From: Microbacterium sp. NIBRBAC000506063
GTDB lineage: Bacteria > Actinomycetota > Actinomycetes > Actinomycetales > Microbacteriaceae
Direction: 5' to 3'
NCBI RefSeq assembly: GCF_017968845.1
Contig: NZ_CP072876.1
Location: 2,294,001 to 2,358,000, forward strand
DNA length: 64,000 bases
Shown here: piece after piece, positions 10,361-19,663 of the stretch
How positions within the stretch are numbered: position 1 is the first letter of the stretch
How the letters are laid out: each line of letters begins with the position of its first letter
The notes under the pieces: generated by a model
The model's input: the letters and a program-made list of their open reading frames with translations, nothing else
What the model was told of the DNA's origin: nothing
The model's database searches: none
Translations under genes and position numbers: made by a program

Positions 10361-11930
10361 TTCCTGGAATGCAGGAGAACGTGGAGGGCCCGCACACGAT
10401 CGGTCGCTGGCTCCGTGAGCGCGCCGGCGCCGACCCGCGCCGCATCGCGATCGACGACCGCGGCGTCGCCCTGGACTACCGCACCCTGCACTCCCGCGCC
10501 GAGCGGCTCGCGACCACACTGTCGGATGCCGGCTACGGCCCCGGTCACCGCATCGCCACCGTCTCGGGCAACTCCGCCGACCACGTGGTCGCCTTCTTCG
10601 CCTGCGCGCTGCTGGGCATCGCCCTCGTGCCGCTGTCCTGGCGGCTGACGCCCAACGAGCTCGCCGACCTCGTCCGCCGCAGCGAGGCCGCCCTCGTTCT
10701 TGTGGACGACGAGTACTCGGCGCTCGCCGCCGCGGCGCTGCACGTGCGGGGGAGCAGGCGCCGGCATCCGCGATCCTCGGCGAGACCGGAGTCGAGCGCG
10801 CGGTGACCGCCTGCCCGGACCCGGTCGCGCGACGGGGCGCGCAGGACGACGATCCGCTGCTGGTCATCTTCACCTCCGGGAGCGAGGCCGCGCCCAAGGG
10901 CGTCGTCCTCACGCACGCGAACTGCTTCTGGAACAACCTCGCGCTCTCGCGCGCGATGCCGCTGACCTCCGACGACGTCGTGCTGGCGATCCTGCCGCAG
11001 TACCACGTCGCCGCCTGGAACGTGCAGCCCCTGCTGGCATGGTGGATGGGCGCGACCGTCGTGCTGGAGCGCTCCTTCCAGCCCGGCCGGGTGCTCCAGC
11101 TCATCCAGGACCGCGGCGTCACCGCGATGATGGGCGTGCCCACGCAGTATCGGATGCTGCACGACGCCCCGAATGGGAGACCACCGACCTCAGCACCCTG
11201 CGGATCGCCCTCGTGGGCGGCGCCACGATCCCCGAGGATCTCGCCGCCGACTGGGCGCCCCGCGGCATCCGGCTCACCCAGGGCTACGGGCTCACCGAGG
11301 CCGGCCCGAATGTGCTCTCGCTCCCCGCGGCGGACGCCGAAGCGCACCCGGGTGCGGTGGGGCGACCGTACGCGACCGTCGACGTCTGCCTCGTGGACCC
11401 TGCGACCGGTATGCCGCTCGACGGCGAGGCGACGGGCGAGCTGTGGGTGCGCGGGCCGAGCGTGTTCGCCGGATACCTGGGCGACCCTGACGCGACCGCG
11501 CGTGCCATGGTCGGAGAATGGCTGCGCACGGGCGATCTCGTCAGCCGCGACGCGAGCGGGGTGTACCGGGTCGTCGACCGGCTCAAGGACATCTTCGTCT
11601 CCGGCGGGAGAACGTCGCCCCGGCCGAGGTCGAGGCCGCGCTGACCTCGCATCCGCTCGTCTCGGCCGCCGCCGTCGTGGGCGTGCCCGACCTCGTGTGG
11701 GGGAGCGCGGCGTGGCGTTCGTCACCGCCATCGGACCGGTGTCGCAGGACGAGGTCCTCGCGCACATCCGCACGCGCCTGGCCGCCTTCAAGCTGCCCGT
11801 GCGCATCGTCTTCGTCGACGAGCTTCCCCGTTCCACGATCGAGAAGGTCGCCCGCCGACGCCTGCGCGATCTCGCCCAGCGACTGATCGCCCCGACACCC
11901 CAGGAGAGCAGCGATGTCCGCACTGACTGA
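10357..11930 (+). CDS. AMP-binding acyl-CoA synthetase (four frameshifts)
   Basis: 525 residues when one base is restored in each of four runs: 10748-10752, 11167-11170, 11606-11608 and 11699-11703. ANL-superfamily order is then continuous: P-loop-like TSGSEAAPKG, GYGLTEAGP, GELWVRGPSVFAGYLG, LRTGDL, the hinge region VDRLKDIFVSGGENVAP, and the C-terminal catalytic lysine in RSTIEKVARR. It activates a carboxylic acid to its CoA thioester through an acyl-AMP. Substrate is unknown. The coupled Liv importer and the 3-hydroxybutyrate dehydrogenase suggest a short hydroxy- or keto-acid. Four breaks in one gene could mean a real pseudogene, but the even spread of identical errors across the window argues against it. 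Confidence 0.8.
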
Positions 11931-12594
11931 CGACGAGCAGGAGCTCGTCTCGCCCGCCACCGGGCGTCCGCTGACCAAGCGCGGCGAGGCGACCCGCCGC
12001 CGGCTGCTCGAGGCCGCCGAGGCGGTGTTCGCCGAGCTCGGCTACCACGAGGCGTCGATCGTGAAGATCACCGAGCGCGCCGGCGTCGCCCTGGGCACGT
12101 TCTACCTCTACTTCGACAGCAAGCAGACGATCTTCGAGGCGCTCGTCATCGACCTCAACAGCCGCGTGCGGCACTCGATGACCGAGGCGATGACGGGCGC
12201 GACGAGCCGTATCGAGGCGGAGCGCCGCGGCTTCGAGGGGTTCTTCCGATTCACGGCCGAGCACCCCGCGCTGTACCGGGTCGTGCGCGAGGCCGAGTTC
12301 GTCTCACCTCAGGCCATGCGGCTGCACTACGAACGCATCGTCGAGGGATACGTCGCGGGGCTCAGCGCCGCGCAGGCCGACGGCGATGTCGACGCCGCGC
12401 TCGACCCGGAGATCACCGCCTGGGCGCTGATGGGCATGGGCGAGCTGATCGGCATGCGATTCCTGCTCTGGGAGCGCGACGCCGCGGGCACCGCGCCGAC
12501 GGAGATCGACCCGGCCGTGATCGATTCGATGATGCTGTTCATCCGGAACGCGCTCGCCGCGCGGACCACGCACGAGGAGGACACCCAGGGATGA
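11914..12594 (+). CDS. TetR/AcrR-family transcriptional regulator
   Basis: Intact, 226 residues. TetR HTH at about 23-70: EATRRRLLEAAEAVFAELGY, then ITERAGVALGTFYLYFDSK. The C-terminal ligand domain contains FRFTAEHPALYRVVREAEF, a pattern seen in TetR proteins that govern acyl-CoA or short-acid operons. Overlaps the end of the synthetase gene by 17 bases and shares ATGA with hbdH. A TetR inside the operon it controls is common, and the palindrome at 5552-5566 is the natural operator candidate. The ligand is probably a pathway acid or its CoA ester (inference). Confidence 0.88.
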   Translation: MSALTDDEQELVSPATGRPLTKRGEATRRRLLEAAEAVFAELGYHEASIVKITERAGVALGTFYLYFDSKQTIFEALVIDLNSRVRHSMTEAMTGATSRIEAERRGFEGFFRFTAEHPALYRVVREAEFVSPQAMRLHYERIVEGYVAGLSAAQADGDVDAALDPEITAWALMGMGELIGMRFLLWERDAAGTAPTEIDPAVIDSMMLFIRNALAARTTHEEDTQG

Positions 12595-13343
12595 GTGAGC
12601 AGGACCTCTCCGGCAAGCGCGCCGTCATCACCGGCGGCGCGAGCGGCATCGGCCTCGCGTGCGCGCACGAATTCGCCGGCCGCGGCGCGCAGGTCGTGAT
12701 CGCCGACGTCAACCAGGAGGCCGCGGAAGCAGCCGCGACCGAGGTCGGCGGCGAGGCCTGGGTCGTGGACCTGTCCGACACCGCGCCGCTGGACACGCTC
12801 GAGCTCGACGCCGACATCCTCGTCAACAACGCCGGCATCCAGCGGGTCAGCCCCATCGAGGAGTTCGACCCGGAGATGTTCCGCGTCATCCAGCGCATCA
12901 TGGTCGAAGCACCGTTCCTGCTGATCCGGGCTGCGCTCCCCGGGATGTATGCGCGCGGCTGGGGGCGCGTCATCAACATCTCGAGCGTGCACGGGCTGCG
13001 CGCGAGCGCCTTCAAATCGGCGTACGTCACCGCCAAGCACGGCCTCGAAGGGCTGTCGAAGGTCACCGGCCTCGAAGGCGGCCCGCACGGCGTCACGAGC
13101 AACTGCATCAACCCCGGTTACGTGCGCACCCCGCTGGTCGAGAAGCAGATCGCCGATCAGGCGCGGGTGCACGGCATCCCCGAGTCCGAGGTCGTCGAGA
13201 AGATCATGCTCACCGAGAGCGCGATCAAGAGGATGGTCGAAGCCGACGAGGTCGCCTCACTCGCCGGCTGGCTCGCATCCGACAAGGCGTCGATGGTCAC
13301 CGGTGCCTCCTACACGATGGATGGCGGATGGACGTCTCGATGA
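12591..13343 (+). CDS. hbdH: 3-Hydroxybutyrate dehydrogenase (SDR)
   Basis: Intact, 250 residues. Oxidises (R)-3-hydroxybutyrate to acetoacetate with NAD. Rossmann motif TGGASGIG at 14-21, NNAG at 79-82, catalytic Ser132, Tyr145 and Lys149. The family-specific stretch SSVHGLRASAFKSAYVTAKH is followed by CINPGYVRTPLVEKQI and the ending MDGGW. These match the PHB-type 3-hydroxybutyrate dehydrogenases closely, so this call is firmer than a generic SDR. Joined by ATGA overlaps to the TetR gene and the hydrolase gene. Its product is the substrate of ScoAB, encoded 1.9 kb downstream. Confidence 0.88.
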   Translation: MSEQDLSGKRAVITGGASGIGLACAHEFAGRGAQVVIADVNQEAAEAAATEVGGEAWVVDLSDTAPLDTLELDADILVNNAGIQRVSPIEEFDPEMFRVIQRIMVEAPFLLIRAALPGMYARGWGRVINISSVHGLRASAFKSAYVTAKHGLEGLSKVTGLEGGPHGVTSNCINPGYVRTPLVEKQIADQARVHGIPESEVVEKIMLTESAIKRMVEADEVASLAGWLASDKASMVTGASYTMDGGWTSR

Positions 13344-14260
13344 GTACGCACACCTATCGCACGCTGGACGTCCCCGTCTCCGGTGGCAGCCTGCGCGTGG
13401 GCGTCTGGGAGCCGGAGGACGCAACGGATGCCACCCCCAGCGTTCTCGCGATCCACGGCGTGACCGCGTCGCATCTGGCCTGGCCGTTCGTCGTGGATCA
13501 GCTGCCGGGCGTGCGGGTGATCGCGCCGGATCTGCGCGGGCGCGGGCGGAGCAACGAGCTCTCGGGTCCTGCCGGTCTGAGCGCGCACGCCGACGACGTC
13601 GTCGCCGTGCTCGACGCGCTCGGCGTCGACAGTCTTCCCGTCATCGGTCACTCGATGGGCGGCTTCGTCTCGGTGGTGCTCGCTCACCGGCATCCGGATC
13701 GGATCACCCGGGTCGTGCTGATCGACGGCGGGCTCCCGCTCGACGTCCCGGCCGGCCTCGGGGCCGAGCAACTCGTCTCGGCGATCCTCGGCCCGACGGC
13801 GGAGCGCCTCTCGCGCCGCTGGGCGGGCGTCGAGGACTACATCGCGGGGTTCTGGCGCGAGCATCCGGCGTTCGCCGAGGTCTGGAGCGAGGAGCTCGAG
13901 CGCTACATCGCCTACGACCTGGTCCCGGAGGGCGACGCCTTCCGGCCCGCGACGAGCTACCAGACGACCGTCGACGACACGATCGACATGAACACCGGCA
14001 CGGCTCTGCCGGAGGCGCTGGCCTCGATCCGGCATCCGATGGTCTTCCTCAGCGTGCCACGAGGATTGCAGAACGAGGAGCCGGGGCTGTATGCGCCGGA
14101 TCACCTCCAGAACGTGCTCGCGGCCCTGCCATCGGTGCGGCACATCGCTCTCGACGACCTCAACCACTACACGGTGGTCATGAGCCCGCAGGGCGCCGCC
14201 GCGATCGGCGACGTGCTGCGCGAAGAGGTGCGCGCGGGGACGCCGATCGCCGGCCGCTGA
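13340..14260 (+). CDS. Alpha/beta-hydrolase
   Basis: Intact, 306 residues, no signal peptide, so cytoplasmic. Oxyanion region AIHGVTASHLAW, PDLRGRGRS, nucleophile elbow GHSMGG with Ser105, and His276 in DLNHYTVV. Closest in layout to small esterases and C-C hydrolases. In this operon a reasonable role is hydrolysis of imported 3-hydroxybutyrate dimers or oligomers, or of a lactone or ester. That role is inferred from neighbours only. Last gene of the coupled run that starts with livG; followed by a convergent IclR gene. Confidence 0.8.
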   Translation: MSTHTYRTLDVPVSGGSLRVGVWEPEDATDATPSVLAIHGVTASHLAWPFVVDQLPGVRVIAPDLRGRGRSNELSGPAGLSAHADDVVAVLDALGVDSLPVIGHSMGGFVSVVLAHRHPDRITRVVLIDGGLPLDVPAGLGAEQLVSAILGPTAERLSRRWAGVEDYIAGFWREHPAFAEVWSEELERYIAYDLVPEGDAFRPATSYQTTVDDTIDMNTGTALPEALASIRHPMVFLSVPRGLQNEEPGLYAPDHLQNVLAALPSVRHIALDDLNHYTVVMSPQGAAAIGDVLREEVRAGTPIAGR

Positions 14261-14280
14261 GCACCCTCCCGACTGCGTCC

Positions 14281-14346
14281 CTCCCGGTCGTTGAGCGAGC
14301 ACGGCCGAAGGCCGAGCGAGACGAAACGCGGTTGCTCGACCGGGAG
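14281..14346. repeat. Dispersed palindromic repeat between convergent genes
   Basis: Arms CTCCCGGTCG (14281-14290) and CGACCGGGAG (14337-14346) are a perfect 10-base inverted repeat enclosing a GGCC-GAA-GGCC hairpin. The core GGTCGTTGAGCGAGC plus GAAACG recurs at 56984-57026. It lies between the convergent hydrolase and IclR genes, where it may also end transcription, though no U-tract follows. Confidence 0.65.
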
Positions 14347-14353
14347 AGGGCGG

Positions 14354-15144
14354 TCACCTTCGTACGTTCGCGATCCGCGACGACAGCTCGTGCGCATGCG
14401 CCAGGAGCGTGCGCCCGAGCGACTGGATGCGGTCGGGGCCGAAGCGGAACTCGACGCCGGTGAGGCTCAGCGCCCATTCGGGCGGCCCACCCGATCGAAG
14501 ACGGCCGCGCCGATGCCCCAGCTGCCCTCCACGATGAGTCCGGGGTTGATCGCGAAGCCGCGGGCCTTCGTTTCGGCGATCCGCTTGCGCAGGGGCGACT
14601 CGGAATGGGGGCGTCCCCAGGCGTCGTCGAGGTCGGTGTGGCGACCCAGATAGGCATCCACATCGTGATCAGGCAGGAACGAGAGGATCGCGAGGCCGGC
14701 ACTGGCGACGCCGAGCGGGAAGCGCACGCCTTCGCTGAGCACGAAGGAGCGGATCGGGAAGGAGCCGTCCTCGCGCAGCAGGCACACAGTCTCGTCCGCG
14801 CGGCGCACCGACAGGAACGCGCTCTCCTCGGTCGTGACCGCCAGGGAGCGCACGATGTCACGCGCGACCGCGGTCACGTCGTAGCGTGCCGCGGCCACGC
14901 TCCCCATAAGGAAGAGCTCGGGTCCCGGCATCCATCGCGAGGTCTCCTCATCGCGGTCGACGAGGCCCTCCGCCCGCAGTGCGGAGAGCAGACGGTGGGC
15001 GGTGGATCGGCTCAGGCCCGCCTTGACGGCGAGCTCGTGCAGCGCGCCCCCGCCCTCGCCCGCAGAGGTGACGAGACGGAGCAGGAGCGCGGCCCGGGCG
15101 ATGGCCTGCGCGCCGGGCACCGTCCGAGTCGAGAGTGATTCCAT
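14354..15144 (-). CDS. IclR-family transcriptional regulator (one frameshift)
   Basis: 263 residues from ATG at 15144, after one base is restored in the G-run 14480-14482 on the + strand. This extends the protein to RIANVRR and a TGA at 14354-14356. N-terminal winged helix (KAGLSRSTAHRLLSALRAEGLV) and C-terminal IclR effector domain (GSVAAARYDVTAVA, VGVASAGLAILSFLP, GLIVEGSWGIGAAVFDR). Divergent from scoA with a 104-base gap containing an inverted repeat. IclR proteins of the PcaR/PobR type often control acid catabolism operons with CoA-transferase and thiolase, which fits here. Confidence 0.85.
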
Positions 15145-15145
15145 A

Positions 15146-15176
15146 ATGTGGACGCTAGTCCGAATCCTGGCCACAT
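15146..15176. promoter_or_regulatory. Inverted repeat between iclR-type gene and scoA
   Basis: ATGTGG at 15146-15151 and CCACAT at 15171-15176 are perfectly complementary, with 19 bases between. They lie immediately upstream of the IclR start and in the divergent promoter gap, a plausible IclR site. Arms are short, so chance is possible. Confidence 0.35.
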
Positions 15177-15248
15177 GGCAAGCACGGGCTTGTTCCCCTC
15201 GCGCGGACGACGGATGCTGGAATGACGACTTACACGAAGGAGTGCCGC

Positions 15249-16022
15249 GTGATCGACAAACAGTGGAGTTCTGCCGCTGAGGCAGTGGCCGACATCCCCG
15301 ACGGGACATCGCTGGCCGTCGGCGGGTTCGGACTCTCCGGAAACCCCATCGCCCTCATCGAGGCGCTGCTCGCCCAGGGCACGACCGACCTCAGCATCGT
15401 CAGCAACAACTGCGGCGTCGACGACTGGGGCCTGGGCGTTCTGCTGCAGGCCAAGCGCATCCGCAAGATGACCTCGTCCTACGTCGGCGAGAACAAGGAG
15501 TTCGAGCGCCAGTTCCTCTCGGGCGAGCTGGAGCTGGAGCTCACGCCCCAGGGCACGCTCGCCGAGAAGCTGCGCGCCGGCGGCTCCGGCATCGCCGCCT
15601 TCTTCACGCAGACCGGCGTCGGCACGCAGGTGGCCGAGGGCGGGCTCCCGCGTCGCTACGGCGCCGACGGTCAGATCGCCGTCGCCTCGCCCGTGAAGGA
15701 CACCCGCGTGTTCGAGGTCCGCGGCGAGGAGCGCGAGTTCGTGCTGGAAGAGGCGATCGCCACCGACTTCTCGCTCGTGCACGCCGCCGTCGGCGATCGT
15801 CACGGCAACCTCGTCTTCAACAAGGCGGCACGCAACTTCAACCCTCTGGCGGCGATGGCCGGCCGTGTCTGCATCGCCCAGGTGGAGCGCCTCGTCGAGC
15901 CCGGTGAGCTCGACCCCGACGCGATCCACCTCCCGGGCGTGTTCGTCCACCGCATCGTCGAGGTCGGCAGCGACATCGAGAAGCGCATCGAACGGCGCAC
16001 GGTCGCCGTGGAAGGAGCCTGA
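15249..16022 (+). CDS. scoA: 3-Oxoacid CoA-transferase subunit A
   Basis: 257 residues from GTG 15249, chosen over ATG 15222 because GAAGGAG (15236-15242) is well placed for it. Alpha-type subunit: GGFGLSGNP at 25-33, [46 protein letters not shown]. With ScoB it moves CoA from succinyl-CoA to acetoacetate (SCOT) or 3-oxoadipate (PcaIJ). The two cannot be told apart safely by motif. The neighbouring 3-hydroxybutyrate dehydrogenase and the absence of any other pca gene favour acetoacetate. Confidence 0.88.
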   Translation: MIDKQWSSAAEAVADIPDGTSLAVGGFGLSGNPIALIEALLAQGTTDLSIVSNNCGVDDWGLGVLLQAKRIRKMTSSYVGENKEFERQFLSGELELELTPQGTLAEKLRAGGSGIAAFFTQTGVGTQVAEGGLPRRYGADGQIAVASPVKDTRVFEVRGEEREFVLEEAIATDFSLVHAAVGDRHGNLVFNKAARNFNPLAAMAGRVCIAQVERLVEPGELDPDAIHLPGVFVHRIVEVGSDIEKRIERRTVAVEGA

Positions 16023-16024
16023 GC

Positions 16025-16678
16025 ATGGGACTCGACCGCAACCAGATGGCGGCCCGCGCGGCGCAAGAGCTCTCCGACGGCTCCTATGTGAACCTCGGCA
16101 TCGGCCTGCCGACTCTCGTGCCGAACTATGTTCCCGAGGGTGTCACGGTGGTGCTGCAGTCCGAGAACGGCATCCTCGGCGTCGGGCCGTACCCGACCGA
16201 GGAGAATGTCGACCCCGATCTGATCAACGCGGGCAAGGAGACGGTCACCACCCTGCCCGGCTCGGCCTTCTTCGACTCGGCGACCAGCTTCGGCATGATC
16301 CGCGGCGGCAAGATCGACGCGGCGATCCTCGGCGCGATGCAGGTCTCGGCCACCGGCGACATCGCCAACTGGATGATCCCCGGCAAGATGGTCAAGGGTC
16401 CGGGCGGCGCGATGGACCTCGTCCACGGCGCGGCGAAGGTGATCGTACTGATGGAGCACGTCGCCAAGGACGGCTCGGCGAAGGTCGTGAACGAGTGCTC
16501 GCTGCCGCTGACGGGGCGCGGCGTCGTCGACCGGATCATCACCGATCTCGCCGTCATCGACGTCACCGATGAAGGACTCGTGCTCGTCGAGACCGCCCCG
16601 GGCGTTACGGTCGAGGAGGTCGTCGCCGCCACCGAGCCGGCGCTGATCGTCTCGGAGAACCTGAAGGAGACCGCATGA
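16025..16678 (+). CDS. scoB: 3-Oxoacid CoA-transferase subunit B
   Basis: Intact, 217 residues. Catalytic glutamate Glu47 in QSENGILG forms the CoA thioester intermediate. Also [44 protein letters not shown]. Starts three bases after the scoA stop with GGAG in the scoA tail, and its TGA overlaps the thiolase ATG. Works as a heterodimer with ScoA. Confidence 0.9.
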   Translation: MGLDRNQMAARAAQELSDGSYVNLGIGLPTLVPNYVPEGVTVVLQSENGILGVGPYPTEENVDPDLINAGKETVTTLPGSAFFDSATSFGMIRGGKIDAAILGAMQVSATGDIANWMIPGKMVKGPGGAMDLVHGAAKVIVLMEHVAKDGSAKVVNECSLPLTGRGVVDRIITDLAVIDVTDEGLVLVETAPGVTVEEVVAATEPALIVSENLKETA

Positions 16679-17858
16679 ATGCCACCGATGTCGTCATCGT
16701 CGCCGCCGCGCGCACCGCGCAGGGTCGCCTGAAGGGGCAGCTGGCGTCGTTCACCGCTCCGCAGCTCGGGTCCTTCGCGATCCGCGGCGCACTGGAGCAG
16801 GGGGTGTCTCTCCGGATGCCGTCGACGCGGTCATCATCGGCCAGGTGCTGGCGGCCGGCTCCGGGCAGAACGCCGCCCGCCAGGCGGCCATCGGGGCGGG
16901 CCTCGGCTGGGACGTTCCCGCACACTCGGTCAACAAGGTGTGCCTGTCGGGGCTCACCGCGATCATCGACGCCAAGCGCATGATCGACAGCGGCGACGCC
17001 ACGACGGTCGTCGCCGCAGGCATGGAATCGATGACCCGTGCCCCGCACTTGCTCATGGGCTCGCGCGACGGCTGGGCCTACGGCAGCGTCGAGGTTCTCG
17101 ACCACATGGCCTACGACGGGCTGACCGACGCCTACGACAACGAGAGCATGGGCCTGTCGACCGAGCGCCACAACGAGCGGTTCGAGCTCACCCGCGAAGA
17201 TCAGGACCATGTCGCAGCCCTCTCGCATCAGCGCGCCGCCGCGGCGCAGGAGGCCGGTGTCTTCGACGCCGAGATCGTCCCCGTCGAGGTGCCCCAGCGT
17301 CGCGGCGAGCCGATCGTCGTGACCAAGGACGAGGGCGTCCGTCCCGACACGACGGTCGAGTCCCTCGCCGGTCTACGCCCGGCGTTCGCGAAGGACGGCA
17401 CGATCACCGCGGGCAACTCCTCGCAGATCTCCGACGGCGCCTCCGCGGTGATCGTCACGACCCGCGAGAACGCCGAGGCGCAGGGGTGGCCCGTGCTCGT
17501 CGTGATCGGGGCGAACGGCCAGGTCGCCGGTCCCGACAACTCGCTCCAGGCGCAGCCCTCGCGCGCGATCGAGCGTGCCCTCGAGAAGCAGGGGATCGCG
17601 GCATCCGACCTCGACCTCGTCGAGATCAACGAGGCCTTCGGCGCCGTCGTCGCGCGCTCGGTGCGCGAACTCGGGGTCTCCCCGGACATCGTGAACATCC
17701 ACGGCGGTGGAATCGCGATCGGTCACCCGATCGGGGCCTCCGGTACGCGCCTGGTCGTGCACCTGGCGCATGAGCTGGCGCGACGCGGCTCCGGCACGGC
17801 AGCCGTCGGCCTCTGCGGAGGAGGAGGTCAGGGCGAGGCCCTCATCCTCACCCGCTGA
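16675..17858 (+). CDS. Acetyl-CoA C-acetyltransferase / 3-ketoacyl-CoA thiolase (one frameshift)
   Basis: 394 residues with one G restored in the run 16800-16804. Nucleophile Cys90 (SVNKVCLSG), His351 in [10 protein letters not shown], Cys381 in [11 protein letters not shown]: the complete thiolase triad. Splits acetoacetyl-CoA into two acetyl-CoA, finishing the route 3-hydroxybutyrate, acetoacetate, acetoacetyl-CoA, acetyl-CoA laid out by hbdH, scoAB and this gene. PcaF-type oxoadipyl thiolase is the alternative. Coupled to scoB by ATGA. Confidence 0.88.
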
Positions 17859-17882
17859 CGGCGCGCGGCACCCGCTCTGTCG

Positions 17883-17943
17883 CGAGTGGTCTCACAGATT
17901 CACCTTCTCGCCCTGCGAGAGCCCGAATCTGTGGGACCACTCG
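17883..17943. terminator. 61-base nested hairpin between convergent genes
   Basis: A 19-base arm (17883-17901) pairs with 17925-17943 with one G-U-type mismatch, and a second stem TCTCGC/GCGAGA (17906-17911, 17915-17920) sits inside. Position between the thiolase stop and the convergent small-protein stop suits a bidirectional terminator, but there is no T-tract. The near-perfect symmetry also suits a REP-like or mobile palindrome. Confidence 0.55.
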
Positions 17944-17970
17944 GCAGGGCAGGGCGGCGGCTGAGTCCTC

Positions 17971-18237
17971 TCAGCCGTCGCGGCGCTTGAGCTGCTTCTC
18001 GGCGCGCTTGAGCTGCTTCCGTGTCTCCTTGTTCAGCGGCTCCACGTCGGCGGTGGGAACACCGCGGCGCTCGCGGTTGAGGTCGACGATCGCGCCGATG
18101 GCGAGCGCGAGGGTGATGCCCCAGCTGAGCCAGGCGAGGGCCACGCGCCAGGTCCACTCCTGTTCACGCGACCCGCGAAGCAGTGACATTCCGGCGGTGA
18201 TCGCCCCGATGATCCCGGTGCTGAAGAGGTAGCCCAT
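17971..18237 (-). CDS. Small membrane protein of unknown function
   Basis: 88 residues from ATG at 18237. Two hydrophobic segments (about 3-20 and 29-52), then a basic tail ending EKQLKRRDG rich in Lys and Arg. The start gives a compact two-helix protein; longer upstream readings are Gly/Ala-rich and not protein-like. I do not recognise a named family. It is divergent from the MFS gene at 18381. Confidence 0.6.
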   Translation of the reverse strand: MGYLFSTGIIGAITAGMSLLRGSREQEWTWRVALAWLSWGITLALAIGAIVDLNRERRGVPTADVEPLNKETRKQLKRAEKQLKRRDG

Positions 18238-18260
18238 GTGCTCCACGCTACCCCGAGCGC

Positions 18261-18380
18261 TAGAATCTGTGGTGGCCCCGGCATCGCCCGGCGGCCCCTT
18301 GACTGTGTATCTACCGGCCGCCGGCATCCTCCGGCGGAAAGCGGCGGCACCCTGACCCCGCTCCCGCGGAGGTGCAAGCC
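18261..18380 (+). promoter_or_regulatory. Structured leader with duplicated hairpin, upstream of MFS gene
   Basis: A good -10 (TAGAAT, 18261-18266) is followed by about 110 untranslated bases. They contain two related hairpins: CCGGCATCGCCCGG from 18278 and CCGCCGG-CATCCT-CCGGCGG at 18318-18337. After the second comes AAAGCGGCGGCACC, which could pair alternatively with the CCGCCGG arm. GGAGGTG before ATG 18381 is the RBS. I cannot match it to a named riboswitch class. Confidence 0.35.
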
Positions 18381-19627
18381 ATGTCCCATTCTGTTTCTTC
18401 CCCTGCTTCCGAACGCAGTCTCCTGCAGATCGCAGGACTGCCCTACTTCCTGATCGCCTTCGTCGCCCGCCTGCCGTTCGCGATGATGGTCGTCGGCGTT
18501 CTCACCGTCGTCGTCTCCGCGCGCGGCTCGCTCTCGGTCGGCGGTCTGACCTCGGCCGCCGTCGGCGTCGGCACGGCGATCTTCGGCCCGCTCCTGGGCG
18601 CGGCCGCGGATCGTTTCGGACAGCGACCCGTCCTCGTGGTCCTCGCCTTGGCGAACGGCACGATGCTGGCGGTGTTCGGCCTCATCGTCTACGGCGACGC
18701 CTCCGACGCCCTCGTGCTGCTCGCGGGGTTCGGCATAGGCGCGACGGCGCCGCAGGTGGCGCCGATGTCGCGCTCCCGGCTGGTGACCATGATCAGCGAG
18801 CGGATGCCGGCGAGCCGGCAGGCGCGGACGGTCTCGGGGACGATGGCCTACGAATCGGCCGCCGATGAAATGGTGTTCGTGTTCGGGCCCTTCATCGTGG
18901 GCCTGTTCGCCTCGCTCATCGCGCCCTGGGCGCCGCTGGCGGGAGCGGCGGCGCTCACGGTGCTGTTCGTCGGCGCCTTCGCGCTGCATCCGAGCGGGAA
19001 GCACATCGCGCTGGCGCGCGGGAGGACGGGAAGGCGCCCTCGCCGGCATCCGATCTCTTCCGCCCGCCCTGCTCGTCGTGGTCGTGGGCATCTTCGGGGT
19101 CGGCTTGTTCTTCGGCTCGATGCTGACGTCGCTGACGGCCTTCATGGACGAGCGCGGCGCGCCGGAGCAGGCGGGCTCCTGTACGGGGTGATGGGGATCG
19201 GCTCGGCGCTGCTCGCGCTCGGGTCGCCTGGTTCCCGGCGCGGTTCACACTGCGCGCCCGCTGGCTGGTCTTCGCCGTCATCCTGCTGCTGGGCACGCTC
19301 CTGCTGCCCCTCGTCGAGACACCTGCGGGGATGATGGCGGCGCTCGCCGTGATCGGCATCGGCATCGGCCCGACACTCGTGACGCAGTACAGCTTCGGTG
19401 CGGCACGGAGCCCGGCGGGCCGCTCGGCGACGGTCATGACGATGCTCGGCTCCGGCGTCATCGTCGGCCAGTCCGTCGCCGCTGCCGCCACGGGGATCCT
19501 GGCCGATCGCGCCGGCGCCGACGCGGCACTGCTCGTCCCGATCGCCGCGGCCGTGGTCGTGGTGGCCATGGCGGCGATCAACTGGCCGTTGAGCGCGGTC
19601 CATCGGGCTGCACGCAGACCTCGGTAG
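18381..19627 (+). CDS. MFS transporter (four missing bases)
   Basis: 416 residues after restoring single bases at 19020-19022, 19063-19069, 19173-19175 and 19221-19223. About twelve hydrophobic segments; MFS loop 2-3 motif GAAADRFGQRPVLV; a long central hydrophilic stretch MSRSRLVTMISERMPASRQ. GGAGGTG sets the ATG start. Substrate unknown. The long leader suggests it is controlled after transcription starts. All four breaks lie in the second half. Confidence 0.75.
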
Positions 19628-19663
19628 CCTGGGGAGAACGCGTCACCGTCGTAAGGAGCCGCC

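Noticed and set aside
10357..11930. Acyl-CoA synthetase as a true pseudogene
   Set aside because: Four breaks in one gene is many, but all are single losses in G/C runs like those elsewhere, and all catalytic motifs are intact.
15249..17858. pcaIJF-type 3-oxoadipate degradation
   Set aside because: CoA-transferase and thiolase motifs would allow it, but no other aromatic catabolism gene is present, and a specific 3-hydroxybutyrate dehydrogenase is adjacent. Kept as an alternative only.
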